Shown piece by piece: positions 49,487-61,523 of a stretch of 64,000 bases of DNA. The notes under the pieces are model-generated. The model had not been told where the DNA came from. It was given only the letters and a program-made list of their open reading frames with translations, and ran no database searches. A program made the position numbers and the translations under genes. The stretch is from Amphimedon queenslandica (Eukaryota > Porifera > Demospongiae > Haplosclerida > Niphatidae). Within the stretch, counting starts at the first letter, position 1; each line of letters begins with the position of its first letter. The DNA lies in NCBI RefSeq assembly GCF_000090795.2, contig NW_003546381.1:146857-210856 (forward strand), written 5' to 3'.

Positions 49487-50551
49487 TTATTTCAATCCAG
49501 AACTGTTCACTAATTGTGATGTAAAATGGACAGTTGATCCTCTAAATTTTTGATTTATTTTCATTATAGATGTCTTGATGCTCACATTTCTTGTGAGAAA
49601 TAAAATATCAGTTGCTGGGCACAGTGAAATGGCAAGTGTTAGGATAAAGTTAGCAGAAAGCTCTCCATTGTTTGAGACTGGAAATGCAGCAAGAATTATA
49701 TTGAGATACATGACTAGTGCAACTGCTATAGTTATACTCAGCATTAAGCATAAGGTGAATGCCGATTTTCTTTGACGTTTTATTCTATCTAGGATGTTAC
49801 TTTTAGCAATTTTTGTGCTATTAATAGTACCAAGTTCTATTTTCTTGACTTTTTTAGCTTTTATCCAAAGAGATATAAATAGTATAGTAGGCACTGCAGT
49901 CCCAATAAATAAGAGGATGCAGCTAATGCACAGAAAAGCTGTATTTTGATGGTCAATACTGCATAATGGATAGTTTATGATGAAAGTGAAATTATTTGTC
50001 GGGACCATTACAACAGCAAATATAATTGTCGTCATCCATGCTATTATGATCATTGTATTCAATACAGATTTTAGAATGTTTGGATACCTAAATGGAAAGA
50101 AGACTGTACAAAAGCAATGGGTGCTGTAAACTCCAACCATCACCCAGCGAAGTGAAAAACCAATTAGTTGAAATCCAGTCAAAATGTAACATGCAACATT
50201 TCCAAGTATCCATTCCTTTGCAAATGCTGTGATTGATATTGGTATTCCAAATGATAAAATTTGAATGATATTTCCAGCCAAAACTTGAGTTAAAACTCTT
50301 GTGACTGCTCCTTCTAGACTTTCCCTGTCATAGCACAAAACAACTAAAAGATAGACATTTAATGCCAATCCAGCCAGGCCACTTATGCTATTTGCAATAC
50401 CAAACACTATCAGAATACCAGGATTAGCATCTTCAAGAGAGAATGAAGAATTATCTACTGACGAAAAGTTTTCTACAAAATCCATTGTAGGGTGCAAAAA
50501 ATGATGATGGCAATTGTTTTTAAGCACTACTGCATTGAGGGATGCATGCAT
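49487..50551 (-). CDS. Rhodopsin-like (class A) GPCR, intronless, ~332-354 aa
   Basis: Seven hydrophobic segments can be placed. N-terminal sequons (NFS, NSS) precede TM1 (FGIANSISGLAGLALNVYLL, with the class A 'LN.YLL' pattern). TM2-TM3 include a conserved Trp (KEWILGNVACYIL) with Cys. The TM3 end is STHCFCTVFFPFRYP in place of DRY. TM4-TM5 follow (MIIIAWMTTIIFAVVMVPTN), then a long basic loop 3 and TM6-TM7. The better start is the second Met at 50485 (MDFVENFSS), since the first 22 residues are not signal-like. The ligand is unknown. The first Met is 97 bases and the second 163 bases from the divergent gene's ATG. It is only distantly related to the GPCR cluster at 57-64 kb. Confidence 0.85.
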   Translation of the reverse strand: MHASLNAVVLKNNCHHHFLHPTMDFVENFSSVDNSSFSLEDANPGILIVFGIANSISGLAGLALNVYLLVVLCYDRESLEGAVTRVLTQVLAGNIIQILSFGIPISITAFAKEWILGNVACYILTGFQLIGFSLRWVMVGVYSTHCFCTVFFPFRYPNILKSVLNTMIIIAWMTTIIFAVVMVPTNNFTFIINYPLCSIDHQNTAFLCISCILLFIGTAVPTILFISLWIKAKKVKKIELGTINSTKIAKSNILDRIKRQRKSAFTLCLMLSITIAVALVMYLNIILAAFPVSNNGELSANFILTLAISLCPATDILFLTRNVSIKTSIMKINQKFRGSTVHFTSQLVNSSGLK

Positions 50552-50648
50552 GTGTGATCACGTGTAACTAATTATGTAGGCGTGTCTTTTGTTTTGGCGG
50601 GGAAGCACAAGAAGACTGAAAAAGCTGAGTAAGCTTTAACGAGCACAC
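50552..50648. promoter_or_regulatory. Bidirectional promoter with E-box and E2F-like site
   Basis: A canonical CACGTG lies at 50559-50564 and an E2F-like 'tttggcgggg' at 50593-50602. The region separates a GPCR from a putative nuclear protein. E2F sites usually mark cell-cycle and repair genes. Confidence 0.5.
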
Positions 50649-53600
50649 ATGTCGTCGAAGATCAGTAGAAAGAGAACCCGAGATAAGACTTCACCAATAA
50701 CTAAGTTCTTTGGGAGGAGTAACATTGGCAGCATAAAACCATTAAAGAGGGAGAGAGCTAGTTCCCGCGAAAGGTCTCCCAAGCCAAAAGTGTTGATGGC
50801 TGAAGAGAAGAAGGCATGGTCATCTTCGTTGGTGCGTCCCAGCCTTGGGTCTGTCATGTTTATATCTGAAACAAGAGCCCAACAGTCAGGATTACCGGAA
50901 CCAAAGAAACGACGCTGCTCGGTATTGACTAGTTTAGGCAGTGATGAGGAAATGATGGAAGATTTACCGTTAAATAAATCGGCTTTACCCGACCATTTAC
51001 AGAGTCCGCCCTGTAGTAGCTCTGACAATAGCGACGATGATTTGAAGCCTGTCAATTTTGGGCCACCTGCTAAGAAATTATTGCTTGATTTAAACTCTGA
51101 CGGATTACATGTAGTTGAAAATAAAGTCATAGTAAACGAGAATGGAGTTAATGATTATGAGAAAAAAGCGTCTATAGTGAATGATAAACTAAAGGATATC
51201 GCTATATGTTCTCCATCAGAGAGTTGTTTTAAGAATCCTATTAACACACTTTTACCTCCTCCACAGATGTCACTCAAAGAAGTGTTAAGTTCATGTGACT
51301 CAAGCTATGATGAAGCTCCTCCTTATGAAAGAGATTTGGAACTCTTGGTCATAGCAAATGGTCTTGTGCCACTTACCACATCACAGGTATGTGTGTCATT
51401 ATTTTATGTAGGGCCTATTCACTATAGTGTTATTTGCTTTCTTTTGTTAAATACAATGTACAGTTGATTAGGAGAAAGTGGCTACAATGTTTTTATTAAA
51501 AGAAACAGTATGTAGTTTTTTTTATACGTGTTGGTTGTTTTAGGAATTGCATGTATACCCACACACTGTGTGGGTGAAAAGTTGGTCTATTTTTGTAAAA
51601 TTTGCCGTATTACGTTTAGGTTGATGATGTTCACTTATTCAACACTGATCAAATGAGTAGACTTAATTTGCTGCTAACAGAGTTCTTCTCAGTCTCTATG
51701 CGTCTCAACGAGTCCATTGATTATGCGATGATGAACAACACTCCTTACTGTATGATACCAGGTGAATCCATGATTAAGCTATGGACAATAGTCACCGAAG
51801 TTAAGGTACATACATGTATTAATGTGAAAGGCTTATTTGATTGGTGTCAAGAATTTTAATGTTCTTTATGAAGTCAAAATGAACAGTGAACATAATTAGT
51901 TAATTGTGTGTAATTTTTAATGAAAAGAGCGTTTTGACTGCTTACATGTACATGTGCGTCCTTCACTGCCTTTCATATTAGGCTGATGCAGTGCCAGATG
52001 ATCAAATGTATCATTTAGTAGTCGAGTATTTCCAGTCGCTAGTAACAACTCATCCACCAACCCAGAGCAGTGTAGTTCGTGAGCAGTATCTGCTATTCCT
52101 CCGAAGCATAAAGTCATCTTTTGTCTCCTTGCTAATGTAAGTCGACTACAATCGATTTGCGTTCTATACAATTATTTATAATAGTATCTTCTTTAATGAC
52201 CTACTGTTAATTTTGTTGGTCAATTTGTTAAAAAAAATTTTACATGCTGCCCATGTTGAACAAAAATTTTGTCTAACAAAGTGCCCAGGCAAAATTTGAT
52301 GGTTTTATCAACAAAACTTTTAAGCTATACTGTCCAAATTACTTTGTATGTACATGTACATGTGTATAACTTATTGTGTGCTTATGACAGAGTGACGGTA
52401 TGTGATGCTTAAATTTAATTTTATTTATCTCTTGCAGACATGGCCAGATACAGAATCATGAGTACATACATGTACATGTACATTTTATGTGACATGCAAT
52501 GTAACCTTCAATACTTTAGTACATGTATACCTACATGTATGCATATGCTCCTTACACAAGTCATTATTTTCATTACCATATTAAGTTATTTGTGAGTGTG
52601 TTACAATTAGTCGATTGTTCTTGTGGTTTTTAGTACTACAGTTTATTGTCCTACATGTAAGTTAAAGATGTTTCGATTTTGCATAGTACCGTGTTGATGA
52701 CATTGAACTCAACCAAACCAGTGGCTACTGAATTAGTACTGTTGTATGTTAATAGATCTAATTCTTATACTTGCATGTATTATTTACATCAACTTAGAAA
52801 ATGAATGTATTTCTGGATTGTACTTAAACTAAACCACGTACATGTACAGTACATTTATACAAAATGTGAGGTGACCCAACCTTCTTTGGTACTATTGATA
52901 TGTTATTGCTCTAAATCCTTATTTGCTACGTGTAACTTTCAAAACACTACATGATTCCACACTACTAACAAGTAAGCTGCTAATGTAGTTTACAAACTAT
53001 TATTGGCTAGTGGCTATGTTTACTATATACAGTACTGCTCAGCTATAAGTTTACTTACTTACCGACACGAGTGCAGCTTGTCTACTGCATGCACTAGTGA
53101 AGGTAGCGCCTGTATCATGTATTTATCATATACATCATGTACTTATCACGTTTTGTGGTGCACTAATGTAGTTATTGCACTAGTGTGGAATGCAGGTAAT
53201 GCTGGATATCATTCGTGTAAACGAAAACTTATAGCTGAGCGGTACTGTATGTACACGTAGCTCCTTCCATGCTGGAATGCAATGTAGGATGTTCTATTTT
53301 ATGGAGTTAGTGCAACGGGTGGAGTTGTGTATATTGTCAATTAACATACACATGTACTTGTACCGTATAGCTGGACATTTAGGAGGGAATTAAATTTGGC
53401 AAATTTGGTGTTTTGATAGCCATTTGCCAAAATAAAATCTACCATTTTGAGCCATTATACGTATGCTCAATGGCACATGGCCACAAATTTGCCAAATTAA
53501 AATTCTCCGATCCCCAAAATTTAGCAATTCGCCAAATTTAGCTACCTCCAAAAAATTTTGCTATACAGTAGCCTTAAGCATTACATACATGTTGTGAAGG

Positions 53601-56392
53601 TTCATGTACAGGATAAAAATATTCACATTATCTCCTTTACCCCATTATTACTCTTGTCTATTTTTAATAACGATATGTACAGTTTGACATCTCCCTTTGA
53701 TTTCAATTGGAAGCCATCCATGGCCAATATTAACTCTTACCGATACATCAACATGTATGGTGCATGTATACATGGTGTTAGACACACAATATATTTACAC
53801 TTTACCTTTGAAGCTAAGTGTTTTCTACATGTGCTTTTATTAGTGATGCACATGTTACATGTATGTGTCACTAAGTACTGTATACATGTACATGTACATG
53901 GTAATTTTCATGGTCTGTTAATTTTCATTATTTTTTATCGTAGCCTTAAATCTAAAAATTTAAACCACCTCTAATGCTATTCTATAATGTGTATAGACTA
54001 TGGCCAAACACAAAAAAACATTATAACTTTAATAAATTAATTTTAAAGGGTAAAATTTTGTCCTTTTAAATTTTGGCATAATTTGGCCTGAGACACTGTA
54101 CTATAGTATAGGGACTTTTACTCGATTTTGGAGCAACTTTAAAAATTCGTAAAAAAATCCATTTTTCATTGTAATCAGCTTAAACTTTCTACGCAACATA
54201 AGGACATGTATAGGTATCAGATAGAATTATAAAAATGGAAAATTCTCTCCTTTTCAATTTTGGCAAAATTTGACCCGAGGCCCTGTACTATAGTACAGGG
54301 ACTTTTACTTGATTTTGAAGCAACTTTAAAAATTCGTAAAAAATTCATTTTTATTGTAATCAGCTTAAACTTTCTACACAACATAAGGACATGTATAGGT
54401 ATCAGATAGAATTATAAAAATGGAAAAATCTCTCCTTTTCAATTTTGGCAAAATTTGACCCGAGACCCTGTACAGGGACTTTTACACCCAATTTTGAAGC
54501 AACTTTAAAATATACATGTACAATTAAAAAATATACACAATATACATCTGTACTAGGATGATTTGACTTTAAGTGGACCTAGTTCTGTGTGGCAATGATC
54601 ATTAGCAATCCTTATTTTCTAATTTGTACTACTTCTAAGGATTTAACTTGCTTTAAAGGAGGCAAGAGAATTTTATTATTAATATTTTGTTTGCTACACT
54701 TACATTTATTAAAATAGTCTGAGCAGTGAGCACATTGTGTGATTACTATTATTATTATTATTATTATCATTATTTTTATTTCAATTATTTTTAGTTCAAA
54801 GGAAAAGTGGAAGGTTGAGTTATTGTCTGTTATTGTGAGTCTTCTTCTATCAGATTATTATCATCTTAAAAATAAAGAGTAAGGAAATATTAATTTTGAA
54901 TATACACATACACACTCACAGACTCTTTTAGTCTATGATTTTTGTAACCAAACTTTTATAACTCAATTAATGCAAATTTTAAAACTTTGTTGACTTATAT
55001 GTGTGCTTGAGTGTAGCATGGCTTCACGTACTGTTAAAAGTTTAAATGTAACTGTTAAAAAACAAAATTCCTCAAAATTTTGACCAAGAAAGATTCTGAC
55101 TATACTGTATGTGTACATTTGTACTATTATGATGTGTTATCCCATTTTATTTACAAAACTATTGATAACATTAATGTTTTACATTACATGTATCTTATTA
55201 TCATTCAGGTCTTCTTTGCCACTTTTTGTTCCTCTTTTCTGGAAAGAAGGCGTTAATCTTATTAATAGTGATATCAGAGGGTTAATACAAACTTCAGTTG
55301 ATGTATATAAAACTCAAGATAGCTCCATTAAGGTATCTAGTTGTATATGTACTGCACGACAATTTTCATGTACATCCGTGTGTGGCTGTATTTTGCATAA
55401 ATGATTTTGGATTTGCTTAAAAACACATGTACTGTACATGTACGTGTAGCTTTGCAGTTTGGTAGTTAGTCAAGCATGAATTCAATTACTGTATAGCGCT
55501 TTAATTTAGCGGAGATTTATTTTGGCGATTGGCAGTTTGCAAGCAGAATTGCCAATATTAAGACCGCCAATCATTAATGCGCATACTCAGTATTGCATGT
55601 GTACACAAAAAATTTCCAAAGTAAAAACCGCCAATTACAATTTTATAGCAAAATCACCAAAATAAAGCGCTATACGGTATTTTTGTGTTTTTTATGCATT
55701 CACAATTTGTAAAAATAAGTTCTCATGCTTACACGGTATTGTTATGTGGTTGTTGGGAATCAATACTTACCCGCGTATTTTGTATGGTTGGTAATTTTTC
55801 TGGAGCAAGAAATTTTGTTAATTTTGCAATGCATTTTTATCCATAAAATTTTAACCCCTACCACCCACTCATAAAAAACTAATTGACAGGGCAGAGATTT
55901 AACTACTATTTTCAAGCTAGTGGAGGAGCCAGAGTCTTTCTCTATTACATTATATTCCACTATAAGCCATGTATTGGAAGCTAGTGCTGTAGATCCAAGT
56001 GAAAAGAAGTTTACTAATTGCCAGCCACGAATATTTATACCCACAAATATTAGAATTTTTGGGAAAAATGCGAAATATTGGACCCTCGAAAATTACCAAC
56101 AACACAGTCTGAATGTTACACACTTTTATTTTACTTTGTTTCATAGTCTCTACAGATGGACATATTGACCCAATTGTTCTTTCTCATTTATACCGAATGT
56201 GAAGACCTTAAATCAGATCTCTCCATCGCTTTCTCTTCCCTTTCACCTCACTCTCTTGTAACTGCTGTCTCATCTCTTCGACCTCTTAAACTCAGAGACT
56301 ACATGTACACAAGGAATAGCATTACACTACCTGACTCATTCACACACCAGTCAATGGACATATATTTATTAATAAATTCAAGTGCCTCATAA
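50649..56392 (+). CDS. Unrecognised, probably nuclear protein, 543 aa, 7 exons
   Basis: Exons 50649-51386, 51620-51805, 51982-52136, 54795-54878, 55209-55332, 55890-55988 and 56147-56392 close in frame. The family is not recognised. The N-terminus is basic (KISRKRTRDK) and contains SPITKFFGR, a PCNA-interacting-peptide-like 'xxIxxFF' without the usual Gln. A Ser/Pro/Lys-rich disordered region runs to ~215, with basic clusters (PEPKKRRCS) that could be nuclear localisation signals. From ~225 on it is helical (MSRLNLLLTEFFSVSMRLNE, VELLSVIVSLLLSDYYHLKN, MDILTQLFFLIYTE). The overall layout (disordered basic N-terminus, helical C-terminus, E2F-like promoter) would suit a replication or repair factor such as an SLF2-like protein, but no diagnostic motif confirms that. 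The exon 6 donor (GTAGAT) is weak. Confidence 0.7.
53361..53570. mobile_element. MITE, same subfamily as 5187-5396 and 8502-8713
   Basis: Ends 'taccgtatagctggacattt' and 'aaaattttgctatacagta', with the same palindromic body. It lies in the 2.7-kb intron 3 of the 50649 gene. Confidence 0.85.
54030..54530. repeat. CAGGGTTTCC-family monomers, three copies
   Basis: Three head-to-tail ~185-base monomers with 'ccctgtactatagtacaggg' and 'catgtataggtatcagatag'. Neighbouring copies are unusually similar, suggesting recent local amplification. Intronic. Confidence 0.75.
55487..55679. mobile_element. MITE, same subfamily as 14331-14538
   Basis: Ends 'tactgtatagcgctttaatt' and 'aataaagcgctatacggta', body with 'gcggagatttattttggcga'. 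Intronic in the 50649 gene. Confidence 0.85.
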
Positions 56393-57083
56393 ATTTTGTT
56401 ATTTTCCCCTAGATTGTTGTATGCTGTTCCACTTATTTACATGTGCCAGTATAGCTTTACAACATTTTTATTGAGTATTATTATTTCTTTTTATAATAGT
56501 ATAGAGTTTCATTTGTGTTGCATTATTTAGTCGTAATAATTATTATCATTTAATCTCAAAGTAGATAAATTAGTATTACAGGATTTCAATATCTTCTACG
56601 TATTATATGGCATTGTCAATGTATAATAATGTCTACAATCATCTCTGACATCAAGGGGATTAAATTACATCAAGGGGGAAAATTTACTGAGCCATAATCA
56701 TCAGTCTAGTACATAAAAGAAAGATATGATAATTTTTGCTTTAGAATATTATTATACACAGTTAAATTATTTTCCTTAAAAATTAATATTTTTTAATGCT
56801 TTAAAGTTACACTTAAATGAAGTAGCCTTAAACCAAAGTATTTCAGCAATATACTTTCTTTTTTAAGGATTGTATTGGATCCGAGTACAGATTTTACAAT
56901 CATCAAGCAAGGCTAATAGGTTATTATTACTTAAAGCCACATAGTGGTATTTCAATAATTCAAAATTGAAAAATCAACATTATTTAGTATTTTGACAACA
57001 TGACTAATAGAAATAACTCAACACAAAAGGTCATCAAAAAATAATTAGTTAGCGGTGTAATTAAGATTTCTGTCCTGATTTTT
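56393..57083. other. Intergenic region with a degenerate exon copy at about 56560-56700
   Basis: The 3' flank of the GPCR at 57084. It includes a frameshifted copy of the exon found intact at 59668-59796 ('tatggcattgtcaatgtata', 'tgacatcaaggggat'). This marks the boundary of a tandem duplication. Confidence 0.7.
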
Positions 57084-58007
57084 TTAAGTGTTTCTGATCT
57101 TATTCCACAAGTTTTTGATGACAGTAACTATCTCTGGCCTAAAGTACGATTGGATAATAGGATTTGATATTATAAAAGACCCATTAGCAACAACAGTACC
57201 AAGATGAACATTTGCTGGTAATTGATAGAACATACTAATAATACCAGTAATATATGATGGTAATAAAGCAATTACGTAGGATAGAAGCATATATCCAAAT
57301 ATACCAAACAGCCTCTTCCTTCTAGATTCATATACACTGCTGCCAACTATTTCAACCTGGTTCTGAATGAACCTACGAGTGAAACAAAATGTCCAAATGG
57401 ACGTAAATGCTATTACAAAATAAATAATTGAATATACCACAACAAGATATAAGACATAAAAGAAGCCCGAGGCTTCATAACTTGGAGAACAAATTCCACT
57501 ACGAGATTGATAACGATATACACCAAAACCATAGAATGGTGTAGTATTTATCAGTGAACACAGCAACCACACACCAATAATCAGGATCAGAGCTACTCGT
57601 GGTCTCATGAACCGCTTGTGAAGATAAGGCTTGACAACAAACAGAAACCGATCAAAAGATAGAGCAGCTAATGTTGCAACAATAATCATACCACCATTCC
57701 AAAACATGTAACCAAGAATCAAACATGATGCATTCTTTTCTTTAAAAGTGTTTCCAAAGATCCATTCTTCAGCTCCTACTGCAATAGAAGACATGAAATA
57801 CCATAGAGCAATAATGAGGTTAGACAGTAGGAGAGAAGTGAAGAATATTGTTGATGGTTGATTCCAGGATTTCCTTTGATACAGTGTCATTAATAACACT
57901 GCTACATTAACTATTATACCAATGACTCCTTCAATACCAAGAACTGCTGCATAAGTAGTACTGTTGAGATCCCCCATTAGAACAAAGTCTGTTGAGTTCA
58001 GTGACAT
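57084..58007 (-). CDS. Rhodopsin-like GPCR, tandem copy 1, 307 aa
   Basis: An intronless receptor. N-terminal sequon NSTDF; TM1 with GIEGVIGIIVNVAVLLMTLY; TM2 FFTSLLLSNLIIALWYF; a Trp-Cys pair before TM3 (EEWIFGN, ASCLILGY); TM3 ends SFDRFLFVVKP, where DRF replaces DRY; TM7 carries SNPIIQSYF, an NPxxxxY-type variant of NPxxY. The tail is short (KNLWNKIRNT). It shares most residues with copies 2 and 3. The start MSLNSTDF is supported by the same start in copy 2. Ligand unknown; likely a sponge-type chemosensory or peptide receptor, by inference. Confidence 0.9.
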   Translation of the reverse strand: MSLNSTDFVLMGDLNSTTYAAVLGIEGVIGIIVNVAVLLMTLYQRKSWNQPSTIFFTSLLLSNLIIALWYFMSSIAVGAEEWIFGNTFKEKNASCLILGYMFWNGGMIIVATLAALSFDRFLFVVKPYLHKRFMRPRVALILIIGVWLLCSLINTTPFYGFGVYRYQSRSGICSPSYEASGFFYVLYLVVVYSIIYFVIAFTSIWTFCFTRRFIQNQVEIVGSSVYESRRKRLFGIFGYMLLSYVIALLPSYITGIISMFYQLPANVHLGTVVANGSFIISNPIIQSYFRPEIVTVIKNLWNKIRNT

Positions 58008-58367
58008 AGTGAATATCTACTCAACTATATCAAGAAAATAAACTTTAATTGTCACTGTGCAAATATTATGGAAGTAATCTCAAGTACCTGGAGCATATTT
58101 ATACACAAAAGAAAAGGGGCAGTCCATTAGTGTTGTGTATAACAAGGGGAAGCAGGTTTGTCACAGTTTAATACACATTGCAATCATGGCACAAAAATAT
58201 GGACTGCACTACCATACAAACCTAAAATAAGACTCACCCTGAGTAAACACTGATCACTAATGTACAAAAATTGATACAATAAGTAAGAAAGGCAAATAAA
58301 TCATGATTCTAATTAAATTAATTGGAATTAATAAAGAGAAGCAATGCTATAAGTGGTAGACTAGGGT

Positions 58368-58640
58368 TAGCCACTTAATAATGCAATCAAATTAGTAATC
58401 AGATATACTATGGCATAGTGTCACATAGCTACAATCACAGTGTGCCATCAGTGCATTGAGACATACCACTTAATAATGCAACCAAGTATAATTAGATATA
58501 CTATGGCATAGTGTCAGGTGTACTATCAGTATGATTCATACCACTTAATTGGTAATGCAATCAAATTAGTAATTAGATATACTATGGCATAGTGTCACAT
58601 AGCTACAACCACAGTGTACCATCAGTGTATTGAGTCATGC
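58368..58640. repeat. Short tandem repeat upstream of GPCR copy 1
   Basis: About three ~90-100-base units with 'gatatactatggcatagtgt' and 'ccacttaataatgcaa'. Part of the unit recurs upstream of copy 2 at 61400-61450, so it belongs to the duplicated GPCR block. Confidence 0.8.
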
Positions 58641-59328
58641 ACTGAGAATCATACAGCATGTGAAGGCTTGTTGGCAAGGTGGAGGCTTCATGTTAGAACC
58701 TTGCAATGACAGAAGTCACTGTTATATAGTAGGCAGGGGCGGATCTAGGGGGAGGTTGTGGGGTTGCAACACCCCCAAAACATTCTGAATAAAAAATTTT
58801 AAATGCTACAATAGTGGGTGAAGTTCAAAATGTTGCCCAAAATTAATGAGTCAAGCCTGATATCAGTACTGGTACAGCCCTGGCATTGCTGAATCATGAA
58901 AGTCACTCTGGCCTGATCCAATGCTTATCATGCCTGTATCACAGCCGTGGCTGACTCCATAATTGTATCAGGACTGATTGCCCAAAATCCATGGCCCATG
59001 CCTGATTTCAGGCAGAATTAGGCCTGATCAACGTGATTATATTTGGCTGTGTAGGTTATTATAACAACATTGCTGTGGTTAATGAATATAATTAACAAAA
59101 AAAGAGCTCCAAAAATGGTGGAAATGTGTATTAAAGTATCTATGATTTTACGTGATTTTAGCAACAAAATATACCACCGCAAAGGAAGTGTGGCCAAAAT
59201 TGTGGTGCGCAATTTTGAGCACTTTTACTGAGTGCTATTATTTCTTTTTATAATAGAATGGAGTTTCATTTAACTGTGTTGCGTTATTTAGTCATAATAA
59301 TAATAATATCATTTAATCATTGTTATTG
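58641..59328. other. Intergenic region between GPCR copies
   Basis: Contains a fragment 'aggggcggatctaggggga' near 58735, like the end of a transposon, and from about 59225 the duplicated 3' flank of GPCR copy 2. No gene. Confidence 0.5.
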
Positions 59329-59796
59329 TCAACTATCTTCGTTATCATCATCTTCCAGCTAAAAATAAAAGAAAATTGTGACTTCAGACTCAACTTGATA
59401 GATACTGCTGAGGTATTAAAAGTCAATAAGGATAGGTATGTGTAAATGCAGTAAAACAATTACAGCAATAGAGTTAGATCTAATCGCCCCAAATTTTACT
59501 CGTATTAGCCGAGGTGAATTTTCAAATAAAATTTACAAAGAAAATTAGCCGACTAACAGCAAAAATTTAGCAGTCAAAATCAACATAGGAGTTGGAAGCT
59601 CTACAACTGGATTCACATTTGTAATGAATATAGTAACATAGAATTTAATTCAATTATTCATTCTTACTTTTGGTACTTTTACATCAATATCTTCTCCGTA
59701 TTGTATGGCATTGTCAATGTATAATAATAACGTCTCCAAAGACTCATCAACTCTGACATCAAGGGGATGAAAATTTACTAAGCCATGATCATCAAT
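59329..59796 (-). CDS. Two orphan 3'-terminal exons of an unidentified gene
   Basis: Exon 59796-59668 (43 codons, phase 0 at both ends, clean AG and GTAAGA boundaries) reads IDDHGLVNFHPLDVRVDE and continues LLLYIDNAIQYGED. It splices in frame to 59358-59329, LEDDDNEDS then stop. The acidic terminus and conserved frame look like the true end of a protein. No upstream exon is visible before GPCR copy 2 begins. I do not recognise the family. It may be a duplicated 3' fragment of a gene lying outside the window. Confidence 0.5.
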
Positions 59797-60077
59797 CTAG
59801 TATAAAATAAAAATCACATATTATTCACTATAGCTCACTAAAATTATGATTACACACAGTTAAAGTATAATGATAATGTTCTAAAGTTACATTTTACTAC
59901 ATTATTTCCTAAGGATGATATTGATTTCAAATACTGATCCAAAAAAGATTATTTTGTTTCTTAAATAGACATAATGGTATTTTAATATTTAAAAATCAAC
60001 ACTACTTAGTATTTTGACAACATGGCCAATAGAAACTAATATAGAATAACTAAACACAAAAGGTTATCACAAAATAA

Positions 60078-61040
60078 TTAGTTAGCGATATAGTTAAGAT
60101 TCCTGTCCGGGCTCCTTGAGGTGTTTCTGACTTTATTCCACAAGTTTTTGATGATAATAACTATCTCTGGCCTAAAATATGATTGAATGATAGGATTTGA
60201 TATTATAAAAGACCCATAAGTAACAACAAAACCAAGACGGACACATGCTGGTAAGTAATAGAACATACTAATAGCACCATCAATATATGATGGCAATAAA
60301 GCAATAAGATAGGATATAAGCATATATCCAAAAATACCAAACAGCCTCTTCCTTCTAGATTGATATACATTATTGCCAACTATTTCAGCCTGGTCCTGCA
60401 TGAACCTACGAGTGAAACAAAATGTCCAAACAGATGTGAAGATAATTATAAAATAAATAATTGAATATACCACAACAAGAAATAAGAGATAAAAGGAGCT
60501 CGAGGTTTCATAACATGGTGAGCAAAATCCACCAGGAGAATAATATCCATACACGCCAAAACCATAGAATGGTGTGGTATTTATCAATGAACACAGCAAC
60601 CACACACCAATAATCAGGATCAGAGCTACTCGTGGTCTCATGAACCGCTTGTGAAGATGAGGCTTGACAATAAACAGAAACCGATCAAAAGATATAGCAG
60701 CTAATGTCATCATTGTAATGATTGAACAGTTCCAAATCAGATAAGCAACAACTAAACAAGTTGCATTCTTTTCTTCAAAAGTGTTTCCAAATATCCATTC
60801 TTCAGCTCCTACTGCAATAGAAGACATCAAAAACCATAGAGCAATAATGAGGTTAGACAGTAGGAGAGAAGTGAAGAATATTGTTGATGATTGGTTCCAG
60901 GATTTCCTTTGATACAGTGTCATTAATAACACTGCTACATTAGCTATTATACCAATGACTCCTTCAATACCAAGAGCTGCTGCATAAGTAGGACTGTTGA
61001 TATCTCCAGTTAGAACAAAGTCTGTAGAGTTGAATGACAT
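60078..61040 (-). CDS. Rhodopsin-like GPCR, tandem copy 2, 320 aa
   Basis: Paralogue of the 57084 gene, with the same start (MSFNSTDF), TM1 GIEGVIGIIANVAVLLMTLY, DRF motif in SFDRFLFIVKP, and SNPIIQSYF in TM7. The C-terminal tail is 13 residues longer (ending DRNLNYIAN), because copy 1 stops early after the shared NKIRNT/NKVRNT segment. Differences cluster in TM3, the second extracellular loop and TM5 (copy 2: NCSIITMMTLAAI; copy 1: NGGMIIVATLAAL), the regions that usually shape ligand binding. Flanks on both sides are duplicated as well. Confidence 0.9.
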   Translation of the reverse strand: MSFNSTDFVLTGDINSPTYAAALGIEGVIGIIANVAVLLMTLYQRKSWNQSSTIFFTSLLLSNLIIALWFLMSSIAVGAEEWIFGNTFEEKNATCLVVAYLIWNCSIITMMTLAAISFDRFLFIVKPHLHKRFMRPRVALILIIGVWLLCSLINTTPFYGFGVYGYYSPGGFCSPCYETSSSFYLLFLVVVYSIIYFIIIFTSVWTFCFTRRFMQDQAEIVGNNVYQSRRKRLFGIFGYMLISYLIALLPSYIDGAISMFYYLPACVRLGFVVTYGSFIISNPIIQSYFRPEIVIIIKNLWNKVRNTSRSPDRNLNYIAN

Positions 61041-61523
61041 AGTGAGTATCTACTCAATAATATCAATAAATGAGCTTTAATTGTCACTGCACAAATATTA
61101 TGGAAGTAGTCTCCCAGTATCTGGAGTATATTTATATACAAAGGAAAGGGGCAGTCCATTAGTGTAGTGTACAACAAGGGGAAGCAGGTTTGTCACAGTT
61201 TAACACACACATTGCAATCATGGCACAAAAATAAGGACTACACTACCATATAAGCCTGAATAAAAGCCCATCCTAAGTAAACACTGATCGCTAATCTACA
61301 GAAATGACAAAAAATTGATACAACAAGTAAGAAAGACAAAATAAATTATGATTCTAATTAAATAAATAAATAGAAACAATGTTGCAGTAGACTTGGGTGA
61401 GCCACTTAATAATGGAATCAATTAAATATACTATGGCATAGTGTCATATAGCCACAACAAGAGCACTAAAGTGCATACCCTTACCACAATTAGTGTATAA
61501 CAGTTTTAACTGATTAAATGAAA

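Noticed and set aside
53558-53974. 138-codon plus-strand frame
   Set aside because: It lies in an intron, overlaps a MITE end, and its His/Val-rich sequence comes from ACATGT repeats; no family match.
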